Positions 43,060 through 54,700 are shown, counted from the stretch's first letter. The stretch is 64,000 bases of DNA from Branchiostoma floridae (GCF_000003815.2 NC_049982.1:26501272-26565271); one strand, 5' to 3'. Program-made: numbers and translations. The notes: a model not told the origin generated them from the letters alone.

Positions 43060-43276
43060 CTTACCCTTTTCTGCATGTGCGCGAACCCACTGCTGTTTTA
43101 GTCTTTTTCTTGTTTTCCATGTATTGGCCCATCCGATCTGTACGGCAACTCGGCCCCATGTGCCACCTTCCGGTATGAAGAGCCGGCCGCTGCTTCAAGT
43201 TCTGATGAAAACAACCTGGCAACGGTGGCGACTAGCTCTGGTACTGGTATCTTTCGCCTTTCGTGCCACACCATGG
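43060..43276 (-). pseudogene. Recurrent WHERR exon, copy with one frameshift
   Basis: Minus strand between CATCTTTTAG and AAGGGTAAG|GTATGT. Reads AMVWHERRKIPVPELVATVA, EAAAGSSY, then after a one-base shift PEGGTWGRVAVQIGWANTWK, TRKRLKQQWVRAHAEKGK. Apart from the shift it is well preserved. Confidence 0.65.
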
Positions 43277-43361
43277 CTAAAAGATGAAATATAAAACGGC
43301 CACGTAAGAATAAATTGGCAATTTTTCTCGACATGGTATCAATGTATTGATTTGTTCATAC

Positions 43362-43429
43362 CCGCAAGCATAATTTTTCTTCACGAACCCAGCGATGCTT
43401 TAACCTCTTTCGGTTGTTTCCCCAACCCA
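43362..43429 (-). pseudogene. 3' part of a WHERR exon cut by the CACTG element
   Basis: Minus strand: reads WGNNRKRLKHRWVREEKL, then donor-like GTATGA. The missing 5' part is on the other side of the transposon (47182-47300). Confidence 0.6.
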
Positions 43430-43544
43430 CACTGTGCGAAAGGGTGTCATTTCCGGACGTTTCTATGTTTGTATACATCCGGATCGGGACCGTTTCTGGA
43501 TATATCCGGACAATATCCGGACGAAATCTGACATTACTCCCCTG

Positions 43545-43920
43545 CGTTTTTGGAAAATTTCAGGAGTCCGGAACGGGACCATTTAATTCCTGCCTCATAT
43601 CCGGATTTCCAGTAATGGAACGTTTTCGGACTTTTTGGAGACAAACCACGTTCCGAATATTTCGTATATATCCGGATAATTTCAGAAGTCCGGAACGGGA
43701 CCAAATAATTACGTCTCATATCCGGATTTCCAGTAATGGAACGTGTTCGGACTCTTTGGATACAAATCACGTTCCGAATATTTCGTATCAATCCGGATAA
43801 TTTCAGGAGTCAAGAATGGGACCATATAATCATGTCGCATATCCGGATTTCAAGTAATGGAACGTTCTAGGACTCTTTGGAGACAAAACACGTTCCGAAT
43901 ATTTCATATTTTCTGAGCGC
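43545..43920. repeat. Subterminal tandem repeat, about 122-bp unit, three copies
   Basis: Units with ATCCGGATAATTTCAG, CCGGAACGGGACCA, CATATCCGGATTTCCAGTAA and CACGTTCCGAATATTTCGTA, near 43545, 43668 and 43790. Lies just inside the left TIR of the CACTG element. Confidence 0.85.
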
Positions 43921-44667
43921 GTTCGGGGCTATTACGCCCCGGAAAGGTTGCATAAACTTAAGACATACTGAAACATCATAGGAACAATACAACACATTAT
44001 TTCAGAATATCCAGTAACTTTACGATCATGCTAAATACCTAATATTTAACGTTTCCTGTCCGTTTTAACCCCGAAAATGCTAACTCGGTAAGGCTACATT
44101 TTGTGAAAGCTTTTCAAAGACTTTCCTATATAAATCAGATGACACAAGTATCACAACAAATACATTATGTGGAGGAACAGATCATGTTAACGTCAAGGGG
44201 CAAATCAATATGCATTTGTCTCTTAGTCTTACCAAGGAAGTTTTAGCTCACTACAACCTCATTGGTCTTCACAAAAAGTGAAGCTCGAATGAAGCCAAAG
44301 TTAAACAGTTCACTGTCAGATCCAATAATATCAAGCCCAAGTCAATAATATCATAACAAAACTGATCAGTTTAAATGTACAATATCAAAAGTACAGTATC
44401 CGACACAAGTCTAACGTTATAAACCATACAATCAATATTCGTAGTATAAAAATGTCATTACGAAATCAGTACGACAGTCCATTTTCAAGTCCTCTATAAG
44501 TCCGTATCGTGTTGACTGTGGAATCATCGTCCGGGGCGCCCTCTTCTGCGTCTTTGTGGTAGTGGACGATCATTGGCGACGGAAGTTGCTCTGGCAAGAC
44601 CCCGCAATATCGACGGCACGTCTCGAGGACAGTCCGCTCCATTGCATAGTCCAGGCACCGTCCGTCT

Positions 44668-45841
44668 TCAGAGTAGAAACAGTTCTGGCAGGATACAACG
44701 GCACCAGGCACAGACTGTCGTAAGTGTTACCAGGAGGCTAGGTAGGCCTCGGTCGTCGGCATGGTAGGACAGGCGATTGGGAAACAGAGGCTCAGCGGCT
44801 GGAATGGAAAAAAACAGCTAGTAACTGCCCCGAACCCATGAACGGTACATGTAAAATTATTCAAACAACACGGCCATAAAAATCACAGCAGGACAAGACG
44901 GGGACAAAGGCAGGAATCTGGAGTCGGCTATCATCACAGGGCGCGGGCCACACAGATGGCACAGATAAGGACCCCAGAGAACGAATGGAATTTTATATGC
45001 ACACAATCACATTGGTCCTAGTGAGGAGATTACAGTTTCTCCTTGGTTCTATTAAAGATTTAGCCAGCCAAAACAACAGGACAGGAAAGTTTAGAACTTA
45101 GAAGCAGCCGTTACGGCACATACAGCACAAAATAATATGAGAATTTAACTAACTATGGAACGGGCAATTTATAAACAAGCCGGGGATGACACTCGGGGGT
45201 TCCAGCTGAAAGAGAAGTGATCTATCATACAACAATCTTTACAAAGAGATCACACTACTAATTATTAAATACACAAAACACTAGGAAGGGATAACAGACA
45301 TTGCTGACAGACATATACGGAACTAAGAACGGTAACTGCTATGTATATACAATCTATGTACTAGAGAGCTACACTACTCACTTCTTGGTCCGGTAGCGGC
45401 TAGCGGCAGCGGCAACTGAGATTCAAATCTAGTTTCAAACCTAACTGCTGTCACCAGCTGGTCTACTATTGGTCTAGTCAAGTCATGTGACTTCCTAATA
45501 TAGTCTTGTTACCTAAGGACTCCTCCAGATGGTTCCAAGCAAGTTAGTGTCATCCATCATGCCTGTTTCACGAAAACACAATTGGCATTGTGCATTATTT
45601 TTGTGAATAAATGCATCATGTACTTACCAGTTTCAAAGTTGTACACAGCAGCAAACGCTGTGGCGTGGTGTAGGCTGTTATCTGCAACGACTGCCCCAGT
45701 AGGCGCACCGTTGACATGCCAACGTACTGGTCTGCTCGGCACTTTGCACAGCTTGCATAACCGCTTTACGAGTAAAGTTGCCTCGTGATATTGTCCGGAC
45801 ATGGGCCATTCCCACACAGCAACGCTGGTATTCAATATCAT
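44668..45841 (-). CDS. Two-exon gene inside the CACTG element, unknown product
   Basis: Minus strand. Exon 1 (to 45628) reads LCKLCKVPSRPVRWHVNGAP, TGAVVADNSLHHATAFAAVY, NFET and ends at a consensus donor GTAAGT. Exon 2 starts at 44798 after TTTTTTTCCATTCCAG. With the phase left by exon 1 it reads AAEPLFPNRLSYHADDRGLP, SLLVTLTTVCAWCRCILPEL, FLL and stop. The donor, acceptor and phase agree, but the start of exon 1 is unclear: it runs into the 72-bp array, and the true 5' end may be 45785. Another exon-2 frame (44466-44711, CQNCFYSEDGRCLDYAMERT and PSPMIVHYHKDAEEG) is also protein-like and could be the real one after a frameshift. No family recognised. It may be captured host sequence or the decayed product of the element. 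Confidence 0.4.
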
Positions 45842-46157
45842 GAGTGACTTTTTGTCATGATATTGTCCGGATATGGACCTATCCCAAACTGCACCGCTGG
45901 TGTGGAGTGTTTTGACTGAACTTTTTCAAGATATTGTCCGGGTGTGGACCTATCCCAAACTGCACCGCTGGGGTGGAGTGTTTTGACTGAACTTTGTTCA
46001 AGATATTGTCCGGATATGGACCTATCCCAAACTGCACCGCTGGGGTGGAGTGTTTTGACTGAACTTTATTCATGATATTGTCCGGATATGGACCTATCCC
46101 AAACTGCACCGCTGGGGTGGAGTGTTTTGACTGAACTTTGTTCAAGATATTGTCCGG
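45786..46157. repeat. 72-bp tandem array (TIR-proximal), about 5 units
   Basis: GATATTGTCCGGATATGGAC starts at 45786, 45859, 45930, 46002, 46074 and 46146. On the minus strand each unit gives 24 codons (NKVQSKHSTPAVQFGIGPYP, DNI), open over the right units. The unit carries the TCCGGATATG word of the subterminal regions. Confidence 0.9.
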
Positions 46158-47160
46158 ATATGCAAAGAAACAATAATACTTGACTCATAATTGTTACCAT
46201 CGCAAAGATTGCTTTCTGTGTCATTTGATTGTAAATGTCGATGTCAGTATATTTGCACATGTATATGGAAGCTTAAGCTTCAATTACCAGAAAATTAATC
46301 GGGCATACTCGTTGTAGAATAAAAACACATATACAGAAGCAAAAACGTTAATGACGTGTATTTGTCAAGATAGGAAACCTTTTTAAGGATACCCAACAAA
46401 ACAATCTCAGATTCATGTATGACAAGAAAAGTAATTTGTTAACCATTAAGTTGTCCGAAAACTGATCTCTGGAATGTTTCTGTTTTGGACATCTGTCGTA
46501 AATGGAACGGAATATGAATTCGGAAGGAGCGAAAATTTCGGCAAAAAAATGCAGTCTTATTTGTTCAGATCAGCAGCGCAATAAAACAATCACCGATTCA
46601 CAATTCACGTATAGAATACCTTTATCGGTAACGGTCAGAATATGCTAACTTCGAATCTGTCCTAAAACTAATCCATGGAATATCTGTCGCGGATATGTCT
46701 CGTAAATGGAAAGAAAAGAAAATAGTATGAATTCGAAAACATGAAACGTCCCTGACACGTATTCGGAAGAATGGGAAATTCTATCCGTCCGGGCTTGTGC
46801 TGAAACATTTCATGACTCATGATATTCTGAGACATAATGAATTGAAAATGTCATCTGACAATGGCCCAGAAATAATGCACATCATGCTTCGTGCAAACTC
46901 CTAATTTGTCCGGGTATTCCTTATCGAAATATATGGACCTTGGATATGTAAAGAATGTAGAACATATCACGTATTCGGAGGCAAGAAACGTCAATGGCGC
47001 GTATCTTGAAAAGCAGGAAAGTCTTATTTGTCCGGATACATAACAAGACAATTCCTGACTCATGATATTTCCAGATATGGGAAATATTGAACATCGTGCC
47101 CGGACACAGTCCGAATATTCAGCATGTCCAAAAATATGTCAACTCCGACTTTGTCCGGAA
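46158..47160. other. Right subterminal part of the CACTG element
   Basis: AT-rich with scattered TCCGG(A/G)TA words (about 46910, 47030, 47095 and 47150) and several TCGTAAATGGA-like repeats (46496, 46710). No coding content seen. Confidence 0.5.
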
Positions 47161-47181
47161 ATCACACCCTTTCGCACAGTG

Positions 47182-47306
47182 CCATTTCTTTTGCCACTGC
47201 TCCCCATCTCCCGTCTTCAGAGTATGCGGAACATGACTCTGGGCCTGACTCATCTTCGAATACTCTGCGTACAGCATCCAGCATTATCATGTATTGTTCG
47301 CATGAT
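47182..47306 (-). pseudogene. 5' part of the WHERR exon cut by the CACTG element
   Basis: Minus strand: reads MLDAVRRVFEDESGPESCSA, YSEDGRWGAVAKEM up to the CCA target duplication. The rest continues at 43429. Confidence 0.6.
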
Positions 47307-47312
47307 ACATAC

Positions 47313-47523
47313 CTTACCATTTTGTGCCCGTGCACGAACCCAGCGTTGCTTAACCTCTTTCGGTTTTTCCAGGTGTTTCCCCAACGTATTTCTTTTGCCA
47401 CTGCTCCTCATCTCCCGTCTTCAGAGTATGCGGAACATGACTCTGGGCCTGACTCATCTTCGAATACTCTGCGTACAGCATCCAGCAGTGCCGGCACTGG
47501 AACTGTCCTCCGCCACACCATGT
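47313..47523 (-). pseudogene. Recurrent WHERR exon, next copy upstream
   Basis: Minus strand between GCTTTTAG and GTATGT: DMVW, then TVPVPALLDAVRRVFEDES, SAYSEDGR, stop, GAVAKEIRWGNTWKNRKRL, then shifted. Almost identical to the copy at 47182-47306, so these two are a recent tandem duplication. Confidence 0.6.
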
Positions 47524-47610
47524 CTAAAAGCGGAAACATAAAACGGCCACGTAAGAATAAATCCACACCAGAACGTCCACGTCAATATTATATCTTTTCA
47601 CCATTCTCTT

Positions 47611-48230
47611 TCATTTATAAAGTAGGGTTTCAAAAGGCACCAAAAATGAAAAGATTCCTCGTAATCCTGTCGGAAAATATTGTCTTCCAAAATTCATCCT
47701 CCACACCCTTGATCCTTTCTGTTGTTTCTGTATAATATTGCTAATTTGAATTTTGAGTGCATCATGGTCTAAAAGGAAAAAATAGGTAAATGCTAAACAA
47801 ATTCCATTTGAACGGTAAAATCTATTAAGACGAGTTTGTATAAAATTGTACATTTTTTGTTTCTTCATGTATATAAAGCTGAAGTCTCCACATAAAATTA
47901 CATTGGTATTTTTTAGTGCCATGCAAATAAGTCGGAATATCTTTGAGGAATTATTTCCTTTCAGTGACCTAAACAAGAGCATATGTGTTACACAGTCTGA
48001 ATGTGTCTTTTTCCTTTCAAATGTCACAAGATATGTCCCTTCCATTCTGGTCATTAATGACAGTGGTGTGACAACACTGTATGGACAGAACAATATACCA
48101 ACACCTGCGCACCAAATAGATTTATTATCAGGATTCCGAATATTTTTCCCACTGTTTGGTCCATGTCTGTTGTTCTACTACTTACATGACATTCCTGTAA
48201 ACAAAGAATTTATATTAACTTTATATACTG
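47611..48230 (-). pseudogene. L1-like non-LTR retrotransposon, endonuclease region
   Basis: Minus frame of 160 codons (48093-47611) with NVILCGDFSFIYMKK (the GDFN-like motif), a LNRFYRSN (R-x-DR-FY-like) motif, LDHDALKIQI (the SDH-like motif) and GSRVWRMN. These are the order and spacing of the APE-type endonuclease of L1/Tx1 LINEs. Asn/Asp changes at key places (GDFS, LNRF, LDHD) make activity doubtful. Reverse transcriptase is not visible. A diverged copy lies at 6625-6900. Confidence 0.65.
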
Positions 48231-48473
48231 CTCTTTCATGTACCTGTATATTTTTCTTCTAATAGCATCTTTCATTTTTCTTTCAATGTCTTCATATCTG
48301 CCGCAAAAATGATTATTTCTCTATATATTAAAATAGAGAACAATATTCTATACGTCACTCTTGTAGTACCTGATATATTAACGGCTCAACGTTGGTCGGA
48401 TCCTCGCTACAGTACAATTTACTACCGGTCTGTACTTCAATTAGTTCCCCATTTGTGGCCAGTTGCGGGTTAC

Positions 48474-48603
48474 CTTACCCTTTTCTACACGTAGCCACCG
48501 TTGCTTTAATCTCTTTCTTATTGTCAAAGTGTTTCTCCATCCGATTCCGTTGGCAACTTTTCCTCATCTCCCATTTTCGGTGTAAGAAAAAAACAAAGCT
48601 GCC
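48474..48603 (-). pseudogene. Recurrent WHERR exon, 3' half
   Basis: Minus strand: DEAALFFSYTENGR, stop, GKVANGIGWRNTLTIRKRLK then QRWLRVEKGK and donor GTAACC. The WHERR half is missing. Confidence 0.6.
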
Positions 48604-48639
48604 TCATCTTTCATTTATCTTTCAATATTACTATTTGTA

Positions 48640-49230
48640 AAGCCATGAGGACTCCAAGGAGGAGAAAGAGGATAAAATACATCGAATTAGTCTTGAATTA
48701 CTAAATGAACCAGGAATCCAATTCTCTCAATCTTCTTATTAGCACCTCCTCTGGCAGCAGTGGAACAACACGACGTTCGTGCCACTCCACTTCAACCTTC
48801 CCCTCATGAAATTAAATTGGTATTTTTAGTGTCATGCCAATAAACCGGAACAGGACCAATATATATTACACAATTTTAATGTATCTTTTTTTTTTACAAA
48901 TGTCAGGATTCCGAATAACTTTCCAACAACACGACGTTCGTGCCACTCCACTTCAACCTTCCCCTCATGAAATTAAATTGGTATTTTTAGTGTCATGCCA
49001 ATAAACCGGAACAGGACCAATATATATTACACAATTTTAATGTATCTTTTTTCTTACAAATGTCAGGATTCCGAATAACTTTCCCACTGTTTGCTCCATG
49101 TTTGAGGAGGATAAAAAACATCGAATTAATCTTGAATTACTAAATAAACCAGGAATCTAGTTCTCTCAATCTTTTCCTTATTTGCACCTCCTCTGGATGC
49201 TGAACACATATATGGGGAGTTCCTTTCCTC
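48640..49230 (-). repeat. LINE debris with a 159-bp tandem duplication
   Basis: 48767-48915 and 48926-49074 are almost identical (CAACACGACGTTCGTGCCAC, GAAATTAAATTGGTATTTTT). Flanks match 6960-7110. Belongs to the decayed L1-like element. Confidence 0.75.
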
Positions 49231-50400
49231 CTATCCTGCAACGTTGTCTGACATGGAGCTTGAACTGGGGCTTTAGATACTTGCTAACTGTGTCACGAAA
49301 GACATCCCTTAGTCGCTCGTTCGCCTTCTGTAAGGCGGAGGTGGACTAACACCAGCACCGGACGTTGGGTACAGGCAATACGAATGTTTCAGAACTTTGT
49401 CATGATCTATAATTGTAGCAGACGTAATCCAATGTTCCTAATATTTGATGCAATAGACCAACGATACACTCTGGCTAATTAGTTGGAGATCTCTGGGTGA
49501 GGCCTAGGAAATATCAACCCTCGTACTACAGTGCAAGATATTGCTTTGCATCTCATCCTTTTTTCCTCTCTCCATTCCTTACTACTTAGGAACGACCGGA
49601 AGAGACACCGTCCCCTAGCTACACGAATGTCTTGTGGCTCGATTACTTAGCCAACAAACTCCTCACGAAGAGCAATATCCTTTTTTATAGGCGTAACCCA
49701 ATGCTCCTAGTATTTGATGCAGTAGATCAACGATACCCTCTAGCTAATTAGTTTGCGCCATATTTCATTAGATCCAAGACCAATTGGGTTGTAGATAACA
49801 ATCTATATCAGAATTTCTAAGACAGCCCACTGAGCAAGAAGTTACGTCCCAACAGTGCGAGTTTGGAGTTTACATTTGCTGGTGGTTCTGGCGGCTGATT
49901 TTATTTTTACAACTATTGTCATTAATAGATAAGCAACTCCGTCCGGTGTGACATGCTGACCAGTATGTACAGCCGTTCTTGAATGCCATACTTTACCAGA
50001 ACCTCTGCATTACTCGGCATATCCTTATTCAATTTGCGGAGTCCTTTTGAATGCCTTATCCCTGATTTCAAACAAGATTCATGATTCCAATCGATATAAG
50101 CTTGCGTTTCTGAACTGTCAAATATCAGGTGGTACGTCGTCTGATATGAAAACCCGCTAGTTCTTCTGTTTCGTTTCTATACGCTCGTGTAAGGCCTTCT
50201 TCTTCGGGAAGAACAAGACAGTTTTGAACAATTGTGAATAGAAAAAAAGAATAAGACAATGTGCAATCTACCCCACTTCCTAACGTGCTTTGGAATCTTG
50301 TTTTGTCTTTAAGCTATGATAAATTCCTATTTTTGAAAGAAAGAAACATATTAAATAAAACTAGGTAATAAAAATTTCTAGCAAGCTGTTATAGCAGATA
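49231..50400. other. No gene; a 65-base repeat pair
   Basis: 49427-49490 (CAATGTTCCTAATATTTGAT) recurs at 49690-49755. Otherwise only AT-rich sequence without supported features. Confidence 0.35.
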
Positions 50401-50411
50401 TAACACGCATC

Positions 50412-50468
50412 CCCAAATGTTTTCTGCGGCTCATCGTTCACAGAGAATGCTCCCTCAATTGGAATGAT
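50412..50468 (-). pseudogene. Haspin-like exon 2 fragment
   Basis: Minus strand: IIPIEGAFSVNDEPQKTFG, matching exon 2 at 33701. The acceptor AG is changed to TC (TGTCCATTC), so it could not be spliced normally. Diverged from the other copies. Confidence 0.65.
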
Positions 50469-50900
50469 GAATGGACAAAGTACTAAGTATTTCATTTGCT
50501 GTCCTAAATTATGATACGTAAATTATGTCTGCCATTCTCTTGAATAACCGGGCGCCAGATACTGTCTTAATTTCTCTATGTAACGAAATCCATAGCTTTA
50601 CGAAATCGGTTCCTGGATCATAGCCCAAATGTCATTCTTGTGCAACGCAACACCTGTAAATATTTTTCTCAGTATTTTGCAATATTGAAGCAGAAGTACC
50701 ACACCGCCTCTCCTCACTTCAGAAGCAGGCGTGGGCGCCATCATGCGTCGATCTGCCGTTCATCATCCTGTCTTTCCCCCCATAAACAAAAGCCTATTTG
50801 GAATATAAATGCTCAGAAGTGATAGACCAGTTATTACTCTTGATTCAAAGCCAATGCAGATCGGTCGGTTAACATTCTTTTTTTTGAGAGTCTATAAAAT
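50469..50900. other. No gene recognised
   Basis: Haspin-intron-like start (TATTTCATTTGCTGTCCTAA as at 33720), then unassigned. Confidence 0.3.
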
Positions 50901-50904
50901 TCTC

Positions 50905-51160
50905 GCATACTGGGGATACTGCCTGTATGCTGCGGGCATTTTGCCACTAATAACAACGCCTATTGCTTCTTCCAAAATCCCTTGGCGAGGCCATCCTATG
51001 TTCAAACATTACTTGTGGATGAGGCATAGCAAACTTTGGGTTCTGCATAGTAAACTGCGGATGCTGCACTGGGAACTGCGGATGCTACATTGGCCATCAC
51101 TGCACCGGAGCTGTCTGTGTAACCAGGGCTCGCCTGGTGCTAGGGGCGGATTCAGCTGCA
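50905..51160 (-). pseudogene. Gag/ORF1-like relic with HPQF repeats
   Basis: Minus strand: HPQFPVQHPQFTMQNPKFAM, then HPQVMFEHRMASPRDFGRSN, RRCY and stop. The MASPRDFGRSNRRCY part is shared with 54700-54605, where it continues into a zinc knuckle. Here the knuckle is deleted. Confidence 0.5.
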
Positions 51161-52105
51161 AAAAAAAAAAAAAAAATTACGACACTCTTAGCTATCTTGC
51201 GATCTACATCTGAACAGAACAATTCTTTTACAACTGCTTTCAGCTCCTTACTATTCCTTCTTCTTCTTCTTCTTCTATCCAGTTTAGCGTCCGTTGTTCC
51301 CTGTTGCAGGGGTTGGACGTGTTGTCAGGTCGTTTTGGTCTAATAAATCAAACACAAAACACGACTTGACAGGGGTTTGAGGCGGAGGTTTTTACGGTTG
51401 AATGTCCTTTCTAACACCAACTCTGCTCACAGCCACCAGAGTCCGGCTGGGTTTCTTGAGTTTTCCTTCTCCTGGGTCGGTCGATGTTTAGGTCACTTGA
51501 ATAAATCCTCCTTGAAAAAAAAAACGTCTGGTGAAGAGTCCGAGAGGTTGTTGATCCTTTGTGGCACGTGTCCAGCGCAGAAAATGAAGTAAAATGGTGA
51601 GCAACTAATAATAAAATGGCTGAAGTAGGCCAGAAACCTCCGTGTCCGTACATGCGCCAGGATGGGAGGGGGGCAACATGTACCGACTGAGACCTTGAAC
51701 TGTGGAAACTTCATTCAAACTTTCACAATAAACTCAAAATGGTAACTCAAAAGTACTCTAAAACCTTCCTGCAGCATGGATGTTACATGAGAGGGCCTAT
51801 TTGAGCCTTTATCACCAAGGATTACGATAGATTGGAATCCCTCTGTGATAAGCTCTCAAAATGGCTTCCTCTCCCCTTGGGTGACATTTTCCTATGCTCT
51901 TAGTTCTTCTGCAGAAGCCAAGAATTCTTCTAACTTTCTAAATTTACCTCCTATACATAGCTTGTTTAAGTTGAATATGAGACCATTTCTCAAGGTGGAA
52001 TCGGATGCCTTACTGAAATATACAAAACATCCAAAGAGACGAGAATTCTGAATATTCTTCCTTACTCGAGTGTTTATTACGAAGAGATTGTTGTTCGAAT
52101 GTTTT
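51161..52105. other. Unassigned; A run and short frames
   Basis: 51161-51176 is an A run. Minus frames at 51411-51714 and 51892-52116 are short, the latter reading NGLIFNLNKLCIGGKFRKLE. No motif or copy elsewhere. Confidence 0.25.
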
Positions 52106-52109
52106 TCCT

Positions 52110-52157
52110 CAAGCATATCTTCACACAGTTCTTCATCATTTCACCCGGAATGCACTC
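52110..52157 (-). pseudogene. Haspin-like exon 1 fragment
   Basis: Minus strand after CATTTTAG: ECIPGEMMKNCVKI, then frame lost. Upstream intron 52158-52240 matches 34091 and 5975. Oldest of the exon 1 copies. Confidence 0.6.
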
Positions 52158-52240
52158 CTAAAATGGTGCCAACGTGCAACATGTTCAATAGACTCACACA
52201 TCTATGTCAAAACATGTAAATGCAGAATAAAAATGTATTT

Positions 52241-53814
52241 TGCTACTTTAGCCTAGTCGCCATTTTGGTGTCTGTTTATCATCTATTTTGGTCAATCTTC
52301 TTCTTCAAATTCTGCTCGTGAGTTTGTGAAGCAGTTGAGGCATCTACTTCCAGGAAATACACGGTCGAACTTTCGAAAGTCGTTTTTTTTTTAAAAAAAA
52401 AGACTTTTTCAGTGAAGGGTCGCCTCCTTGTGGCGGTGGTATGTGACTGTTGAGCCGTAAGCTTTGGCGTACAAAGTCACAAAACTACGAAAAATCGGTC
52501 AAAACTCAATTTTTGTATAACATTGTCCAAGTACTTGACTTGTACAAATGATTGAACAAAAACCTCCCTGGGTTGACACGGTCAAAAGTCTTTTCTTGTT
52601 CCAATGAGAAAAAAAAACTGCTTCTAACTTGTTACTGTTAAATTGTATTGTACCAGATCTCTGAAGTGTAAGAGGATGTTAATAATTCTTCTTCCCAGCA
52701 CAGAGCATGTTCGATCTTTATGTATGACATATTTCAGAACATGCTTTAAACGGTTAGACAGCGCTCTTGATCCGTATAGTCTACATTAAGTAGCGAAATT
52801 GGTGTTTTGTTCTTAGTACCTCTAGTAGATCTCCTGGCCTACTACTAATTAGAGTTATTAGACATCTTCGTTGCGAAAAAGATAATTCTTCCTTATTCAA
52901 ACCTTTGTTTGAAACGGTTATTACATTTTAGCTATTATATGCCAAAGGAAAATATCAAATTCATTTGGTAGACCATCTTCTCCTATAGCGCTTAGTTATT
53001 ACTCAAATCTTTTATTTGAAGCCCATAGGTATTATTCATCTCTTAGCGGTTTCTCTAGAAGATCCATTACGTTAGAAGACAAAGTGCTGTGTATCTTATT
53101 CAACTAGTTAATCTTGGCATTCCTTATTCATTTCTTCCTCAGAAAATAGAGAGGTATAGAAACTTCCATGATTTTATCTTGGAGATTTCACAACATTACC
53201 GTCTCCTTTATTTTTGGTTCTATTATTTCCTTCCTATCTAACGTTATATTGATATCTTTGTTCAGGAAAAGGGCAGCAGACCATTGGGCCTTTGATCTAT
53301 CTTTTATTCCATCGTGGGCCTCCAAAATATTGCATTTCTAGAACACATAAAACAAGTCTTAAACCTAATAATGTCTACGTATACATGCCCAGATAAAGAT
53401 GTCCTGTGACACCTACAGCCAGTGGCAGGTAGACGTCATGGTGTCATAGGCATGCCAATATGCTGCCCGTCCTTGACAATGATACCTCTTGAACACCTCA
53501 CGAGCGTCATCATGTTGAGTACCTCACAGGTCTGGTAGTACAGCTTGCTGTCAGCATTGCAACACAGAAATGTACAAATGATCTCTAAAGTCCAAGCGGT
53601 TGTCAGTTATTCTTCTTCCAGGCACAGAGTCTGTTAGATCTTATGTTAAACGGCTTTATCCATTTCTTTCGCAGAAAACAAAGTTGTATAGAAATCTTTA
53701 ATAACTGACAGGATTTCATCTTGAGATTTCACAATACATGTATTACCGTCTTATCCTTTATTCCCTCCGATTCTGTTATTGTCTTTCTACCGTCATACAT
53801 TGATCTTTGTTTAG
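52241..53814. other. Unassigned, decayed repeat
   Basis: 52248-52345 matches 1140-1230 (TTTTGGTGTCTGTTTATCRT) in diverged form. 53600-53720 resembles 52690-52720 and 53130-53180 (TTCTTCCCAGCACAGAG, ATAGAAATCTT). No gene can be supported. Confidence 0.35.
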
Positions 53815-54150
53815 GAAAAAGGTAGTAGGTATTTCTCATTTTTCGATCCGCTGGACCCTTGATCTAACCTTTACTCCATCCTCTTTAGTATATCATTCAT
53901 TTTCTCTTTGGTTTTCTCCAATTCATTGGTGGTTACTGAAAATCAGTTATTTATTTCAGAATATCTTTCCGCAACTAGCATAGCACGTGTCCGCTCACGT
54001 TTTTCGACGTTTAGAGTCTGCTGTAGTCTTCAATGTCTTTGCTCTGGTAGCTAACACTGTTTTCCACAACGTTTACTTTGTCTCGCAAACCATCCACCTC
54101 GCACAATATTTTGTCTAGGTTAGAGTTCATGTTCTCAATATTTGCCTATG
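53815..54150 (-). pseudogene. LINE ORF1-like coiled-coil region
   Basis: Minus strand: NIENMNSNLDKILCEVDGLR, DKVNVVENSVSYQSKDIED, then after a one-base shift QQTLNVEKRERTRAMLVAER. The heptad pattern and DGLRDKV / VSYQSKDIED style are like the coiled coil of L1-type ORF1 proteins, an inference from pattern. The copy at 15010-15440 is related. Confidence 0.45.
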
Positions 54151-54604
54151 CCTTCATATAACGTTTTTAATATATACATTTGCCAAGCTGGGAAACAAGC
54201 TGGTATCAAACCGAACTTATTTCTAACAGTGCCAACTATACATGTTCTCTTTACAATTCTTTCAAGAAATATGTTGGATGGCAACTTGAAATAATACCAG
54301 TGGCGTGCTCAGGTCGTGTCCATTCCTAGTCGTTGCCAATAATTGTTGGCATCGAATATCATCAATCGTGCAGAAATTTAGCAATATGTCATTGTAATCG
54401 ATATAAATGGTAACAATCTTTCGCGAGAAGTACGTCACAACTATCATCAATAACAATGGTCCACAAAGGGCTCACAGTCATCTCCCTCCAAACCATAACA
54501 ATCTTATGTGAATGCAACTCTACAAATTTAATTAACAATAATACTGGTTTTCTTTAGCTAGAGTCTGGGTCGGTTACCTCTCGCATACTGGGGATACTGT
54601 ATTT

Positions 54605-54700
54605 TAAGCTGCAGGCATTTTGCCACCACATGAAAATAGCCGTCACACTCATAACAACGCCTATTGCTTCTCCCAAAATCCCTAGGCGAGGCCATCCTAT
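54605..54700 (-). pseudogene. Zinc knuckle exon of a gag/ORF1-like protein
   Basis: Minus strand: MASPRDFGRSNRRCYECDGY, FHVVAKCLQLKIQYPQYAR, then GTAACC. The knuckle is C-x2-C-x4-H-x4-C (CYECDGYFHVVAKC). Related to 50905-51160, which lacks the knuckle. Confidence 0.55.

Larger units (their letters stand above)
43430..47181. mobile_element. 3.75-kb CACTG-TIR transposon (CMC/CACTA-like) carrying exons
   Basis: Ends CACTGTGCGAAAGGGTGT are inverted copies (28 of 29 bases match over the TIR, which continues into ATTTCCGGAC). CCA flanks both sides (43427-43429 and 47182-47184), and the neighbouring exon copy shows the uninterrupted sequence, so this is a 3-base target duplication. CACTA/CACTG ends with 3-base duplications and repeated subterminal motifs are typical of the CMC (CACTA, Mirage, Chapaev) group. 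Here TCCGGATA-type words are strewn through both end regions (43445-43860 and 45785-47160). No transposase is recognised; instead the middle holds minus-strand spliced coding-like sequence (44668-45841). Confidence 0.75.

Noticed and set aside
45879-46145. 88-codon repeat protein (NKVQSKHSTPAVQF)
   Set aside because: Comes from the 72-bp array of the transposon; the period is a multiple of three by chance or by array selection, and no start or context supports it.
47124-47735. 203-codon plus-strand frame, longest in the window
   Set aside because: It runs through two tandem copies of the WHERR exon on the opposite strand; its length comes from repetition (the block SATAPHLPSSEYAEHDSGPD appears twice).
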